This document shows positions 28,061 through 43,090 of a DNA stretch of 64,000 nucleotides, piece after piece. The notes under the pieces were generated by a model that was not told the origin of the DNA, made no database searches, and saw nothing but the letters and a program-made list of their open reading frames with translations. Position numbers and translations under genes: made by a program. Position 1 is the first letter of the stretch. Each line of letters starts with the position of its first letter. Origin of the DNA: Lamellibrachia satsuma (Eukaryota; Annelida; Polychaeta; Sabellida; Siboglinidae); assembly GCA_033239005.1 (NCBI GenBank), contig BSQZ01000035.1, forward strand, positions 622,501 to 686,500, read 5' to 3'.

Positions 28061-28573
28061 TCCTAGAACCATTCATCTGCTGCAGTGTCCTGTCCTGTCT
28101 TGTCCTGCAGAAGAAACGCGGAACTGTGAACAATAACCATGGATTTCAACGAATATGGTAATATTCGCTCGCGAAAGACGAAAAAATGTGTTTTCTCAAA
28201 ATATTCCATGATGTAATAATGATACACATGTGCACGCACATGCACGCGTATGCGCGCACATACGTAAACGCACAGCACGGTTTTGTTCAAGCAACAGTTT
28301 TATTCGTTGCGACTAGAACACATCAACCCTATCGTGTTTCGCGTTCACTCCGAATGACACCAGCATCCTCCGTTTCCCGTTTTCCCGCGCCCACGCCATC
28401 CCAGATGCTGGCGATTGTTGCGTGAGACAATGGACAGGGAGCCGCCGCGGAGATGAGAGGCGAGGCTGAGAGCCGGTCGCCGCCGAGCAGGAATTGCTTA
28501 ATTGGTCTGTTTGCACACGGACGAGGCGCCCTCGAGAATACCAGCACACAATCAAAGAGCCTGCAGCTGCCAG

Positions 28574-28585
28574 GGCACGCGTGCC
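28574..28585. promoter_or_regulatory. Palindromic CACGCG site (candidate HES autoregulatory element)
   Basis: GGCACGCGTGCC is a perfect 12-bp palindrome that contains CACGCG on both strands. HES/hairy-family repressors are known to bind class C sites such as CACGCG, and HES genes often repress themselves. It lies 28 bp upstream of the TATA box. Confidence 0.5.
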
Positions 28586-28613
28586 GGCCCGGTGTTAACT
28601 GGGCGGGGTGGGG

Positions 28614-28620
28614 TATAAAT
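28614..28620 (+). promoter_or_regulatory. TATA box of the HES-family gene
   Basis: TATAAAT sits in a GC-rich context (GGGCGGGGTGGGG directly upstream) about 210 bp before the start codon. This predicts transcription start near 28645. Upstream GC-boxes and the CACGCG palindrome support a core promoter. Confidence 0.65.
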
Positions 28621-28825
28621 ACCACAATAAACGGCCTTGGTGTCGTCAGTCGAGACGCGATATCGAGACGGGAGAGTCTTCGGTCTTCGCGGCTACATTC
28701 AGCTATTGCAAACCGACATAAACACCACAAACGTGCGGACTTACATATAATCAGACATTCAAGTTACGCTACAAGTATCAGACACCGAAGCAGACGACTT
28801 TTCATCGCTGTACGTCTTCACAAAG

Positions 28826-31681
<2,856 letters not shown>

Positions 31682-31835
31682 AACATTACATGGTCTGCTT
31701 GACATTTATTGCACAACGTAATCGATTCCCTTGTTTTGTGTTTACATGCATAAAAAGCTATTGTCAATTTGCATATGTGTTGGTATTGTATGAGGGGTAG
31801 GTAGGTTATGCGGATATGTTCACGCGCGCACTCCC

Positions 31836-32209
31836 TCCCTCCCTCCCTCCCTCCCTCCCTCCCTCCCTCCCTCCCTCCCTCCCTCCCTCCCTCCCTCCCT
31901 CTCCCTCCCTCCCTCCCTCCCTCCCTCCCTCTCTCCCCCTCTCTCTTCGCCTCTCTCCCTCTCTCTCTCTCCCCTCTCTCTCCCCCTCTCTCTCTCCCTC
32001 TCTCCCCCCTCTCTCTCCCCCCTCTCTCCCTTTCTCTCCCCCCTCTCTCTCTCTCTCTCTTTCTCCCCCCTCTCTCTTTTCCCCTCTCTCTCTCCCCCTC
32101 TCTCTCCCCCCTCTCTCTCTCTCCCTCTCTCTCTCTCTCCCTCTCTCTCTCCCCCTCTCTTCCCCCCTCTCTTCCCCCCCTCTCTCTCCCCTCTCTCCTC
32201 TCTCTCTCA
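31836..32209. repeat. Pyrimidine-only CCCT/CTCT tract downstream of HES
   Basis: About 370 bp of almost pure C and T: (CCCT)n first, then irregular CTCT/CCCC. It starts about 155 bp after the HES stop codon and may lie in the 3' UTR. Long polypurine-polypyrimidine mirror tracts can adopt triplex structures. The several 145-223-codon frames across it are low-complexity artefacts. Confidence 0.95.
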
Positions 32210-32368
32210 CGCACTCACGTACGCACGCCACACGAAATCTCAAAACCGTGCATTTCAGTTAAATATTATTGTTTAAAATGGCATAGTGTAACGCTAGACA
32301 CCAAGAGAAGCTTTGCGGAATCTGCGTCTACTTCAACTTTCTTGATAAGCATTAAGAATCATGTAGGC

Positions 32369-33527
32369 CAGGGGTCGGCAACCTGCGGCCCGCGGGCCAA
32401 CTGCAGCCCGCATAGCTATTTCGTGATCCGCGCCCGCAATATTGATATATAAAATAAAAAATAGTATGTCTTGTCTAGACTAAATTCTAGACGAGACGTC
32501 TAAGCGAAACATATCACATAATGCAACTCGGTAATACCATTTCCACGTGATGAACATATCAGACATTTCTCACTTCCTTTAAACTTTAATTAATTCACTT
32601 TTGCCAACATGCAGACATGAACGTTCTATCTTTTTGGCGTTTGAGTGATAATGTGTTGTTTTGAATAACACTCGTCATCACTCGTTAAATCACTGGCAGT
32701 TCCAGCACCTTCCGTCCGAGAGGAATGTGCAATATTAACAATTCCTGCACTAAACCGAAGTGCCCTGCTAGGTTGGGTTGCCATGCTGTGCCACGTGTAC
32801 GAGCTGAGACATGAGAGTAGGTTGGGTTGCCATGCTGTGTCACGTGCACGAGCTGATACATGAGACTAGGTTGGGTTGCCAGGCTGTGCCACGTGTACGA
32901 GCTGAGACATGAGACTAGGTTGGGTTGCCATGCTGTGTCACGTGTACGAGCTGAGACTAGGTTGGGTTGCCATGCTGTGCCACGTGTACGAGCTGAGACA
33001 TGAGACTAGGTTGGGCTGCCATGCTGTGCCACGTGTACGAACTGAGACATGAGACTAGGTTGGGTTGCCATGCTGTGCCACGTGTACGAGCTGAGACGTG
33101 AGACTAGGTTGGGCTGCCATGCTGTGCCACGTGTACGAGCTGATACATGAGACTAGGTTGGGTTGCCATGCTGTGCCACGTGTACGAGTTGAGACATGAG
33201 ACTAGGTTGGGTTGTCATGCTGTGCCACGTGTGCGAGCCGAGACATGAGACTAGTTGGGTTGCCATGCTGTGTCACGTGTACGAGCTGAGATGTGAGACT
33301 AGGTTGGGTTGCCATGCTGTGCCACGTGTACGAGCGGAGACATGAGACTAGGTTGGGTTGCCATGCTGTGCCACGTGTGCGAGCTGAGACATAAGACTAG
33401 TTGGGTTGCCATGCTGTGTCACGTGTACGAGCTGAGATGTGAGACTAGGTTGGGTTGCCATGCTGTGCCATGTGTACGAGCTGAGACATGAGATTAGCGT
33501 ATTCGTGGAGAAGAAGGGGGCAGAAGC
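32369..33527 (+). mobile_element. Truncated hAT transposon with internal minisatellite
   Basis: It begins CAGGGGTCGGCAACCTGCGG, a hAT-type terminus, and about 400 bp of it match the reversed end of the element at 44527-47628. From about 32760 to 33500 it is a 48-49-bp minisatellite (GGTTGGGTTGCCATGCTGTG, then CCACGTGTACGAGCTGAGAC and ATGAGACTA), about 15 copies. Past the array the match continues through GAGATTAGCGTATTC and GGAGAAGAAGG to CAGAAG, where it stops; the rest of the transposase and the other terminus are missing. Directly after the break comes a fragment of the HES exon. Confidence 0.85.
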
Positions 33528-33528
33528 A

Positions 33529-33593
33529 ATCTCCGGTTGACAAGGATGGAACATTACATGAAATCGAGGCTAGTTTGTCACGAACCCTCGATT
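33529..33593 (+). pseudogene. Duplicated 65-bp fragment of HES exon 3 (Orange domain)
   Basis: These 65 bp match 31401-31465 of the HES terminal exon at 63 of 65 positions and in the same orientation. The source encodes the second half of the Orange domain (around [14 protein letters not shown]). It is joined on the left to the broken hAT fragment and on the right to a (TA)n tract. It has no gene context of its own. Confidence 0.85.
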
Positions 33594-33984
<391 letters not shown>

Positions 33985-34339
33985 CAAGTTGAAATTACAT
34001 ACTTTCTGGCGAATAAAACATCAGTCGGCACACAAACGTACAAAATCCCTTATAATCATTTACAAATTCTAACAAATTAATCGTTGCATAATTGTGGTAT
34101 GTATTTATCTATAATTATTATTCTTTCGTTCACTGGTTACAGGCTTGTTCGCACGGTGGCGCTACGTGTTCGCTGACATTTCGACATAAGCTTCGGGTGG
34201 TTTACGTTGTTCAACGGTGACAACTTGTAGCCATTCAGCCCTATTGATTGTCAGACGGAGTGGGCTGTATTTGTAGTTGGCGTTTGTACGAGACTGTTCA
34301 ATACTTAATGGAATGTATGGACGAGTGTGTACATAAACC

Positions 34340-34589
34340 GGCCGCCTCATTATAGATTCAGACGAGACGTGGCGCGTAATACTAGTCTAGTGTACAGCAC
34401 GTCGCGAAGCGCTGTTTTTCTTGCTATCTGCCTGTGTCACCGTGACCTGTTTGAGTCTCTAATACTCAACATGTCTTCGGACAAGACAGCGTACGCTGAT
34501 GACCGAGACTGTTCCGTGGCATAGCCGCGACAGCGAATGAGGGAACGACACCGTGGAGTTTCAGTCAGAACAACAGGTGTTTCCTACAG
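34340..34589 (+). other. Candidate noncoding first exon with splice donor
   Basis: A moderately GC-rich, CpG-containing segment ending in CCTACAG followed by a good donor GTAAGA. An ATG at 34471 opens only a 17-codon frame (MSSDKTAYADDRDCSVA), so it would be a 5' UTR exon with a short upstream ORF. It could belong to the ASB-like gene 16 kb downstream, whose 5' end is missing, but nothing links them directly. Confidence 0.2.
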
Positions 34590-34909
34590 GTAAGATACAA
34601 GCCGACCAATACGAAACTTCAAAGTCAACTACGTTGTACAGTTAGACATAAAAGTGGCGTGACCCTGATACCTCCACTAAGACTTGCTCGTCTGGGGCGG
34701 GCTTGTCACAGCACATCCATTGTCGTGTTAGCGCACGCACATTGTGTGTTGGTTTGCATAATGTGGGTCTTACTTAATTATGTTAATTAATCAGAGGATA
34801 AACAGGTAAAGATTGGTGCACCATACCATTGATAAAACGGCACCTTCTAGTTCTAGTTGTTTCCAGCACCTGGAAACGTTGTATTATCAGACTAATCTGT
34901 ATGTTGTGG

Positions 34910-36290
34910 TTACTACAATTGTATGGTGTTTAAGACACTTAACAAGATTGCCACCCCAAACAACTAGCTCCAGATGGCAAGTGGACAAGGAAGCCATTGG
35001 CTTATAGAAAGTCCAACAATTTTAACAGCTATGTATAGCCCACCCTTATCAGATATCTGTCAATTCTATGTTTAAACATATTCGCACTACTAGCATTAAC
35101 ACAATCATTTGGCAGTTTGTTCCATTCATTTATCACCCTCTGTGAGAATGAGTACTTTCTCAAGTCCAACATACACTGCTCCTTAACTAATGCTACTTTG
35201 TGTCCTCTGATTCTACTGCCTTCTTTAAGTTTCAAGAACATATTCCTATCAATATTCTTATAACCATTCACTATTTTAAAAACTTCTATTTGGTCTACTC
35301 TTAATCTCCTGGTCTCTAGTGTTGTCAAACCACATTTTAATAAGCGGCTTTCATAACTAAGGTGTCTCAGTTCTGGAATAATTTTAGTTGCTCTTCATTG
35401 TATTCTTTGTAGCTTGTCTCTGTCCGTCTTATGATATGGTCTCCATGCATATGTACAATATTCCAAATGTGGTCTAACTATTGCTTTGTACAGGGGTATA
35501 GTTAGCTGTTTCTCTTTATATGTGATAGTTCTTCTAATTAGCCCTAGAATTTGACTTCGTTTTGAAGCAGCAATCCCACATTGCTCTGAAACTTTCATGC
35601 CAGCACTAAATGTTACTCCTAAGTCCTTTTCTTGTGTGGTTCTACCTAGTACAGCATCCACATTTTATATTCTGTGTCCATGTTTCCATGTCCTATGTGT
35701 ATGCATTTACACTTCCAAAAATTTAATAACATTTGCCATTTTTCTGACAATTTAACTCATTTATCTATATCACCTTGTAAACTTTGTTTATCTGTATCAT
35801 TTGTAACCTTTCTGAATGCTTTTGTGTCATCTGCAAATTTCAGTACTTTGCAAGATGTGTCATATTCCAAATCATTTATATGTACTGAAAACAGTATGGG
35901 GCCCAATACTGATCCCTGTGGTACCCCACTCAAAGCAGATTTCCAGTTTGAAATCTCACCTTCTACTATTAGTCTCTGTCTTCTGTGTGTAAGCCACTTT
36001 TCTGTCCAGTTGATTACATCAGTACCTATACCATGGGCTTTTAGTTTAAGTATCAATCTTTGGTGTGGCACTTTAGCGAAAGCTTTCTGAAAATCTAAGT
36101 AGACAACATCCACTGGTGACACATTATCTACCCACTTTGTAATTTCTTCCAAAAACATGATATTAGCTAGAAATTATCTTGCTTTTGGGAACCCATGTTG
36201 AGATGTATTTATTAATTTATGTTTTACAAGGAAATCCACCATGTGGTCTCTAATTAAAGGGACTAACAAGGCACTAGCTAAAATGCTTTT
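34910..36290 (-). pseudogene. 5'-truncated, decayed CR1 LINE copy
   Basis: The minus strand matches the second half of the intact CR1 ORF2 from about KLLERLIKDHMVDFL through DVVYLDFQKAFAKVPHQ, GVPQGSVLGP and FADDTK to the C-terminus and 3' UTR, ending with ATCTTGTTAA at the low-coordinate end. Frameshifts and stops break it into at least three pieces (about 36158-35757, 35661-35395 and 35328-35029). The endonuclease domain and early RT are missing, as expected of a 5'-truncated insertion. Confidence 0.9.
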
Positions 36291-36689
36291 TCAGTGTGTA
36301 CACAAAGTTTAATATTGTATGTACTGCATACCAAAATAAAAAAGGAAAAAAGTAATTATAGGTAAAACTAGATGTTTAATGTGTCTAACTCGCAAAGCGT
36401 GCATAAATATTTGAAGTTAATGAGATCAGCGATCACATGGTTTTGTGACATCAATGATGACATGGGTTTACATTCAGTCAGTGATTTCTATGCAATGCTT
36501 CAGTTTAGTTTCACTTGCGTTATTGTAGCGAGTGATGGCATTGTCAATTTTTCTGAATAAAACATATAATGTAATGATTTTTACCGCTAGTCTCTAGTGA
36601 TACCGCAGAATCATCTTCGAATTCAGTTCTTTCAGAGCAGTTTATCGACGCCAGTAGCATTTAACTTCGAACTTATTTACTTTCTGACC

Positions 36690-36985
36690 AAACCATGAAA
36701 ACGACCACATAGAGCTGCCAAACTTCTCGTATATCTACCATATGCATACACATATGTCGTGGTCAAACATTACTCTTACTTCCAAATAAAGATCAAAATA
36801 AACAAAAACATCTTCTATGCCTAGCTTCACGGAGCTAGGCGTAGAAGATGTAGCTAGCTTTTGTTTTTGTAATTTTTTATCATTACATGGAAGTAAGAGT
36901 GATGTTTGAACATGTGACGTGTATAATATTATGTATGGTAAATATATGTGAAGTTTGGCGTCTCTAAGTGGTCGTTTTCATGATA
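36690..36985. mobile_element. Foldback element, about 300-bp imperfect palindrome
   Basis: The left arm (ATGAAAACGACCAC...GCCAAACTTC...TACTCTTACTTCC...ACATCTTCTATGCCTAGCT) is mirrored by the right arm (AGCTAGGCGTAGAAGATGT...GGAAGTAAGAGT...GAAGTTTGGC...GTGGTCGTTTTCAT), with small indels. The centre is near 36825. No coding capacity; a foldback MITE is likely. Confidence 0.8.
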
Positions 36986-39900
36986 TAAAAAAATAAATAA
37001 ACATTGCAATAGCAGGAGTAGCGTTGACAGGTGGTGGTGATTTCGGCCCTCAGAGAATTCGGCCCAACTGCCATGTTGTTTCGTCTTGGTGATTTTGGTG
37101 ACTGATGTGACACACAAGATCTACTCAGTTCTAGCTAGTAATGGATTAACTGTAACTTTAAGGGTTTGTTACTCCTGCACAAATGGATGCTAAGTTTAAC
37201 TAGATACTGTTGAAGTACACTGCTTTGTCTGTTTCGTACAGCGAGCAGGTGTGAATAAAAGATCATGCTTCACATTCAAAATGATATGACAACAAACACC
37301 ATATGCAGGTGGCTCCGTTGTATTCACAATACAATAATCTCTTATCGTTGTCATTGCTCAGTATTTGATTTAATTAAAAACAAAAATTTGGGAGAATTTC
37401 CCCTGATGATAGGAAACACATGAAAATCTGAAATATAGAAACAAGATATTATGATTATTGTAATTTAATTTATTAAAATTGTTCAACTGTATATAATATT
37501 GTTTTTGGTGTAATATATTATATGATATGAGTTTTCAGGATACAACGAATAGGATAAGTTCTAATGATCGTCTCACTGACTGTGTTAAAAGGGAACAAAT
37601 ATAGCACCGTATTTTATGCCAAAAGAAAGCGAAAGCTATAAAGCAATTACAAAATAACAATTTCGGGTTATGTGGAAATAAATCAATTAACAAATGACAG
37701 AATAAATAGAATGCTTTATTCACAGAAAGACACATATTAAACTTCATATGCTCGCTACACAATCATTTGGGCTGAGATCACTATGCCCGTTGTGCTCTGA
37801 GGCCGAAGTTACCAGAGTTGCGGGCCAAACTTTCCAAAGAATGCTGTCTTAATTCACCATGAAATGACATCACCTGTATCCACACTGACAGCTTGCTGAC
37901 AGCTAGCTTTGATCCTAGGTGGACCGTGGTTGTCGATGCCCGTGTCGCTGCCTGTGTTCTACACATTGATGGCATCAAAGTAGCTTCCACTACTGGGAAT
38001 AATGTGGGCACATCACCCTCTCTCAAATTTTAGCACCAGGATAACCCAGGGCTGCACATTTTTTGGTCCGGATTGCAGTCGAAACAAGTTTTCTCAAAGT
38101 GAGCAAAGCCGGCTGTGCCTCGTTGGTTTGACGTTTTCTTTTTTAAACAAAGTTGGCTCCGTAGGGAACTTAAGCCAACTACATGTGACTTTATTCTTAC
38201 CACTGTTTGTATTATAATCAAATGCCGCACAATAAACCATTATGACACTCGCTTCTAAACAACTGCTATCGCTGTCAATAGTACGGTAAATGAATAGAAA
38301 GTCCCAGTCTCGTAACGATTCCTTATCGTCAGTGATGTCACGTTGAAGCTTTTTATATTGACATGACTACCTTTTGTAGAACATGTTACATAATTTACAT
38401 TAAACAGCATTGAAACTATATTGAATTTTTTCTATTCACTGTCTTTGATGCTGTAATGTACTGTGGACTCTAATAATGGTGGTTTCCACCTGTAACTTTA
38501 ACCCACAAGATTCAGTCACAGCAGAAGCTTCGTAATTCATGTAATACAAATGTTTCAGTATAAATTTTAATATTATTGTAATTAATGACACAGTAAAATA
38601 CTTAAAGTTTCTACAATCATAAGAACTTATAAATAGACAATACTTATTCTAATCACAATGTTAGTTGATCAGAAGGAACAACTGTGTCAGACAACCTTGA
38701 AGAAGGTAATTTCCCAATTAATTGTCCCTGAAATAATTTGTTAAATATCGGACTTCGCTTCATATATTAAAAACATACTATTATCGCTAGAATGCTAGCA
38801 TCAAAAACTGCTCATTTAGATGTGTGGAATCAGTCAAAAATCTTCAGTAAATATTTATTCCTAACAAGGTGTCTAAATGCACATAAGTTGTGAAACCTAC
38901 GTTCCCTATAGTTACACTAAAATATTGTTGCATCCATACATTATAATAAATGATTTACGGTGTTTGTGCACATTACCAACACACATAGAAATCATAGAAA
39001 TCATGTATTCATTTTAGAAAATTAATTTAAGTGAAAAAAGCTAGTGCCAACAGTATGACATGACATGTAGTTAGGTTACCTACAGTGCTGCAGAAAACTA
39101 GTAGTTAGTAGATGATTGGTGACCAAACATGATAAGGAAGTGTGCCAGTGCCAAACTAGGCATAGGCAATAATAAAAGTATTTATTTAGATAACTACAAT
39201 ATTTTGATGTAGTAGTAGGCTTTCATGTAAACAGTTGAAATAACTGGCAGCTCGAGTAACAGATGAAAGAGTGTGCTAGAGGATTTTCATTTTTCCATTG
39301 TGTTATGGATGTACCAGTTTGTGGCGCGATGTTAAAACATTGATCATTTCTTTATTGCAGGCGTTTATTCGGGAACAACTTTTCTATCTTCAGTTTCGTT
39401 CAGTTGATCAATTATTTATTCAATATCTAATACATCCATAATTTTATATGTAAGATAGTTTGCTTAGAATATCCTTATTGATTATGTCACATGTTGTCCT
39501 AAGTGTCTGGAATACTATTGATTATAAGTATACCCTCCAGCACTATGTAGATATTTAGATTAAATATTCCCTTCCTATAGAGTCTGCATGTGGTTCTGGT
39601 GTGTGTAGTTAATATTTTACACACAACAAGACAAAATTGCAATCCAAAGCAACTAGCTCCAGATGGCAGATCCGATCAAAATTTGACAGAAGGTATAAAA
39701 TAATGATATTTGCACTTTTGCAAGTTAGCCAGTCTAATAATCAAAGTAAGTTCTTTCGGAGATTTTAAATTTAACAAAAGTATGTATCTTTTGTTAAACC
39801 AACTGTATACCTGGTATTTCTTATGCCATTCACACGATACAGATTTAAACGCGACAGGCTAAATGAGTTGAGGAGGGAGTTTAACTGTGCTATGAAATGC

Positions 39901-42084
39901 TGTTAAGTCAACTTAAGTTTGGGGTGATATTGAGGTGTGTGAAATGTTGCAATTAATTCCTTATTGACAACCTGTGCCACAAGAATCAGCAGTGGTTTCT
40001 GGTGCTGTATTAGACTGACAGATTCTGATGGTGGTGTAGACTGGGTCGACTGGGCGTTGGCTCTATATTGGCTTTAGCAGTTATAGTGTATGCAGTGGTT
40101 TTTGTAAAGTGATAAATATTTTGCATCCAGGTATCTGACTCGTAGACACAGTAGCATACTTTGTAAATGCTTACCTGTCTCCTGGATACTGTAAAACATC
40201 AACGTTGGAGGTAACATTAGCATCAAGGGATCTTTTACTCAAGTCAGTCAAAGCGAAGCAAACATTAAATTTCTACCGCCTCCCTCCAGCATTCGTTGCT
40301 CAGAGTGCGTCACACTTTGACCCCTGCAGACATGTTCACGCAAACATCATTTTCAACATCCATTGAAGCATTCGGCCATGTTGCAATTGTTGCATGAAAG
40401 CTGTTTATTTCTTATAATTCCATCACTGGTTCACTGGAATACCAATATTTATTGCCAGATTCTCATTTATTATAAATGTAGCTTAGTCAACTGAGGCAAA
40501 GTTGGGTACACGAAAGTTTCAAATTTTTGCCCAAGTTTCGAAAACGGCAATTTGGACTCTCAAATCAAAAGCTCTCTCATCAAGCTCCTGATCTCCACAA
40601 TCTGAGAGTCTAATGTTTCTTAAGTCATGATCTCTACTCATCAAACAGTGGACTACTTCCAGCATGGTCAAACTAAACTTCCTGTTAATATGATATGTTG
40701 ACATATGTCATTGCTCTAAATCACATATCCAATATTGATATACTTAACTTGTGTTTGTATACTTCTGGTGCTTGGGTCTTGTTTGACCACACCTTGTTTG
40801 ACTCACACACCCAGCTCTCAGGTGGAGGACAAACCCTCAGCTGGACTCTTACCTGTGATCTTCTCTGCCTTCATTGGCAGTCTGACTTCATTATGTGTCA
40901 GCCAGAATATATATTTAGGTGTTTCTGCAGTTACAACTGCATACTTTCAAGACATAATTAACAAGTAGTTATGTTTCTTGAGTGCTCACTGCCTTGTCTA
41001 GATTAGCCCTCATAGTTCACTCCCTTGTCTAGATTAGCCCTCATAGTTCACTCCCTTGTCTAGATTAGCCCTCATAGTTCACTCCCATGTCTAGATTAGC
41101 CCTCATAGTTCAGGCCCAATCTACTGGCTGAATATCAGTTATTTGTGGACTGACATTAATAAACCATTGGATAAATCATATATGATGATGTTGTGAAAAT
41201 CATTTAACATATTGAACAGTAGCATCAAGAATAAGCCACACTCATTTACTATTTATAAATAACAAGAAAATCACTGTTAAGTTTCAATCAAGCATTATTA
41301 TGATACTCCTCATTTTGTAGAACTCATAAATGATGACGTATTTATCTTACTTACTTAGCTCATTAAGAGTGTCAACATTTAGAACAATATAAAATTGGCA
41401 ACAATTTAGCGAAATGACCAAATGTATTCTTCTCACTGTGAATGAAAATAATTAGGTAAAATTTGTATAGTTGTTGTTATTATTATTATTGTGAAATCAC
41501 TGTTGTATTTTTGTTTTCTCTGTTCAAAGTCTAATACGTCACTGGCTTTAATTATGACTGCTTGCATCCATTGGTAAAACATCATTTTGTGATGTCCTAT
41601 TTCTGTGATGTGCTGTTTCTGTCTGCCATTTTTTACATATACCTATTTACTGTAGTTCCTTATCAAATCATCAGTGTCCAACAAAAATTTGTGGTGCAGC
41701 ACTGTAATGTAGGGGGTGTCCATATACTCCTTGATAATCTTGGTTGGCGATCTTGGTCTACATAATCTTCGATAATAATAATACTGATAATATATTTAAT
41801 GATAGGGTGAATAAGATAAGCTGAACATAGAATTCTTGTCTTGTTTCTAGCAATGAAAGGGAACTTTGTTGCAGTCACTACTGTGGGTTATGCACAAATT
41901 ATGTGTAGTGATTTAATTTTGATACATACATACATGTACGAGGGTATTTGTTCCTTGGGTTATGATACGTTGTTGTTGCTAGATAACTATTCTTGTAACA
42001 GTGTTGCCAAAATTCTCTAGTGAACTGCATTTGAATTTGTGAGATTTTAAAGACCTAATTTTGATGTAGCATTGTAAGTTATGT
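36986..42084. other. AT-rich TE graveyard, no gene seen
   Basis: About 5 kb with no supportable exon. A CR1 3'-end fragment lies at about 39620-39670 (GCAACTAGCTCCAGATGGCA, minus-strand orientation). Four copies of a 31-bp tandem unit holding CTTGTCTAGATTAGCCCTCA lie at about 40986-41110. Minus-strand frames at 37781-38026 and 40519-40704 are open but match nothing I recognise. Confidence 0.4.
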
Positions 42085-42088
42085 TTAA

Positions 42089-43086
42089 AGTGAAACCAAA
42101 GGCATTTTTGGGGCCGTTGCACCTATAAGAGTACTTGAAAATTAACCATTTGCAACTATAATCAAGAATATCACGCAAGTGGTTAACTAAATGTACCTGA
42201 ACACCGAAAATCTTTTTTGCATGGGTAGCACCATATTTGTTCAGAATCTTACATCAATAGTGCTGACTACGTTTCCTACAACTCCAACTTTAAACACCTG
42301 ATCGTAGACATAGACGATTTTAGTCACATACTTGCCAATAAGTTTGGACATGTTGTTTGCGTCTAAAATCAACTTATTTGGCAAGATAGTCCATTCATTC
42401 ATTGTTTACTAACCGCATCGCATTCCGATTTGACAGTTCTCTTGTCATGATCGAGTGTTTGTGTTGTGTCGAACGAAGCCTTTGGCAGAGGTACATGTTG
42501 AAAGATTGTCTGTACCGCATCGGGCTTTAACGTTCTGCGTCACTGATGTTTTGAAGGATCTTGACCCTTTAGTTGATGAAAATATATCAACTTCAAAACA
42601 TGATTCTTCAAAATGGGCCGAACAAAGTCTAGCTTATTGCATGGGCTTCCAACCAGCCCACAATTGTGAATTCATTGCTTCACTACTGTCAAAAAGACAA
42701 CTCTCTATACCTTGCTGAATCATGTTTACATCCGAATGCTGCACAGTATGGCATTGTAAGAGTTTTTGATGTGTGTAAGTCCAATATAAAAGCAAATAAA
42801 AATGTAACTGCACATCACAACCATGTTAAAAATACAAGTGATGTGCACAGCCTACGTCACAGCCGCGTCGGGGGTAAAGGGGCTGCTTGCCGCTGTTTGG
42901 TCAAAATCGCGAACACTGATGAATATGTCAGCCTCCATGAAAAATGACATTAAACAAGAATTTTGCACTTTTAGAACAAATTCCCAATAAACCACTGGCA
43001 TGATATTCTTGATTGTAGTTGTAAATGGTTAGTTTTTAGGCACTCTTATAGGTGCAAAGGCCCAAAACAATGCCTTTGGTTTCACT
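42089..43086. mobile_element. TTAA-flanked DNA transposon with long inverted repeats
   Basis: Both ends are bordered by TTAA (42085-42088 and 43087-43090). The termini read AGTGAAACCAAAGGCA and extend as imperfect inverted repeats of about 100 bp (shared CACCTATAAGAGT, TTAACCATTTGCAACTA-like and ATCAAGAATATCA). TTAA duplication is typical of piggyBac and Kolobok elements. Internal frames (42455-42718 and 42666-42947) are short, offset and not recognised, so this 998-bp copy is probably a deletion derivative. Confidence 0.85.
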
Positions 43087-43090
43087 TTAA

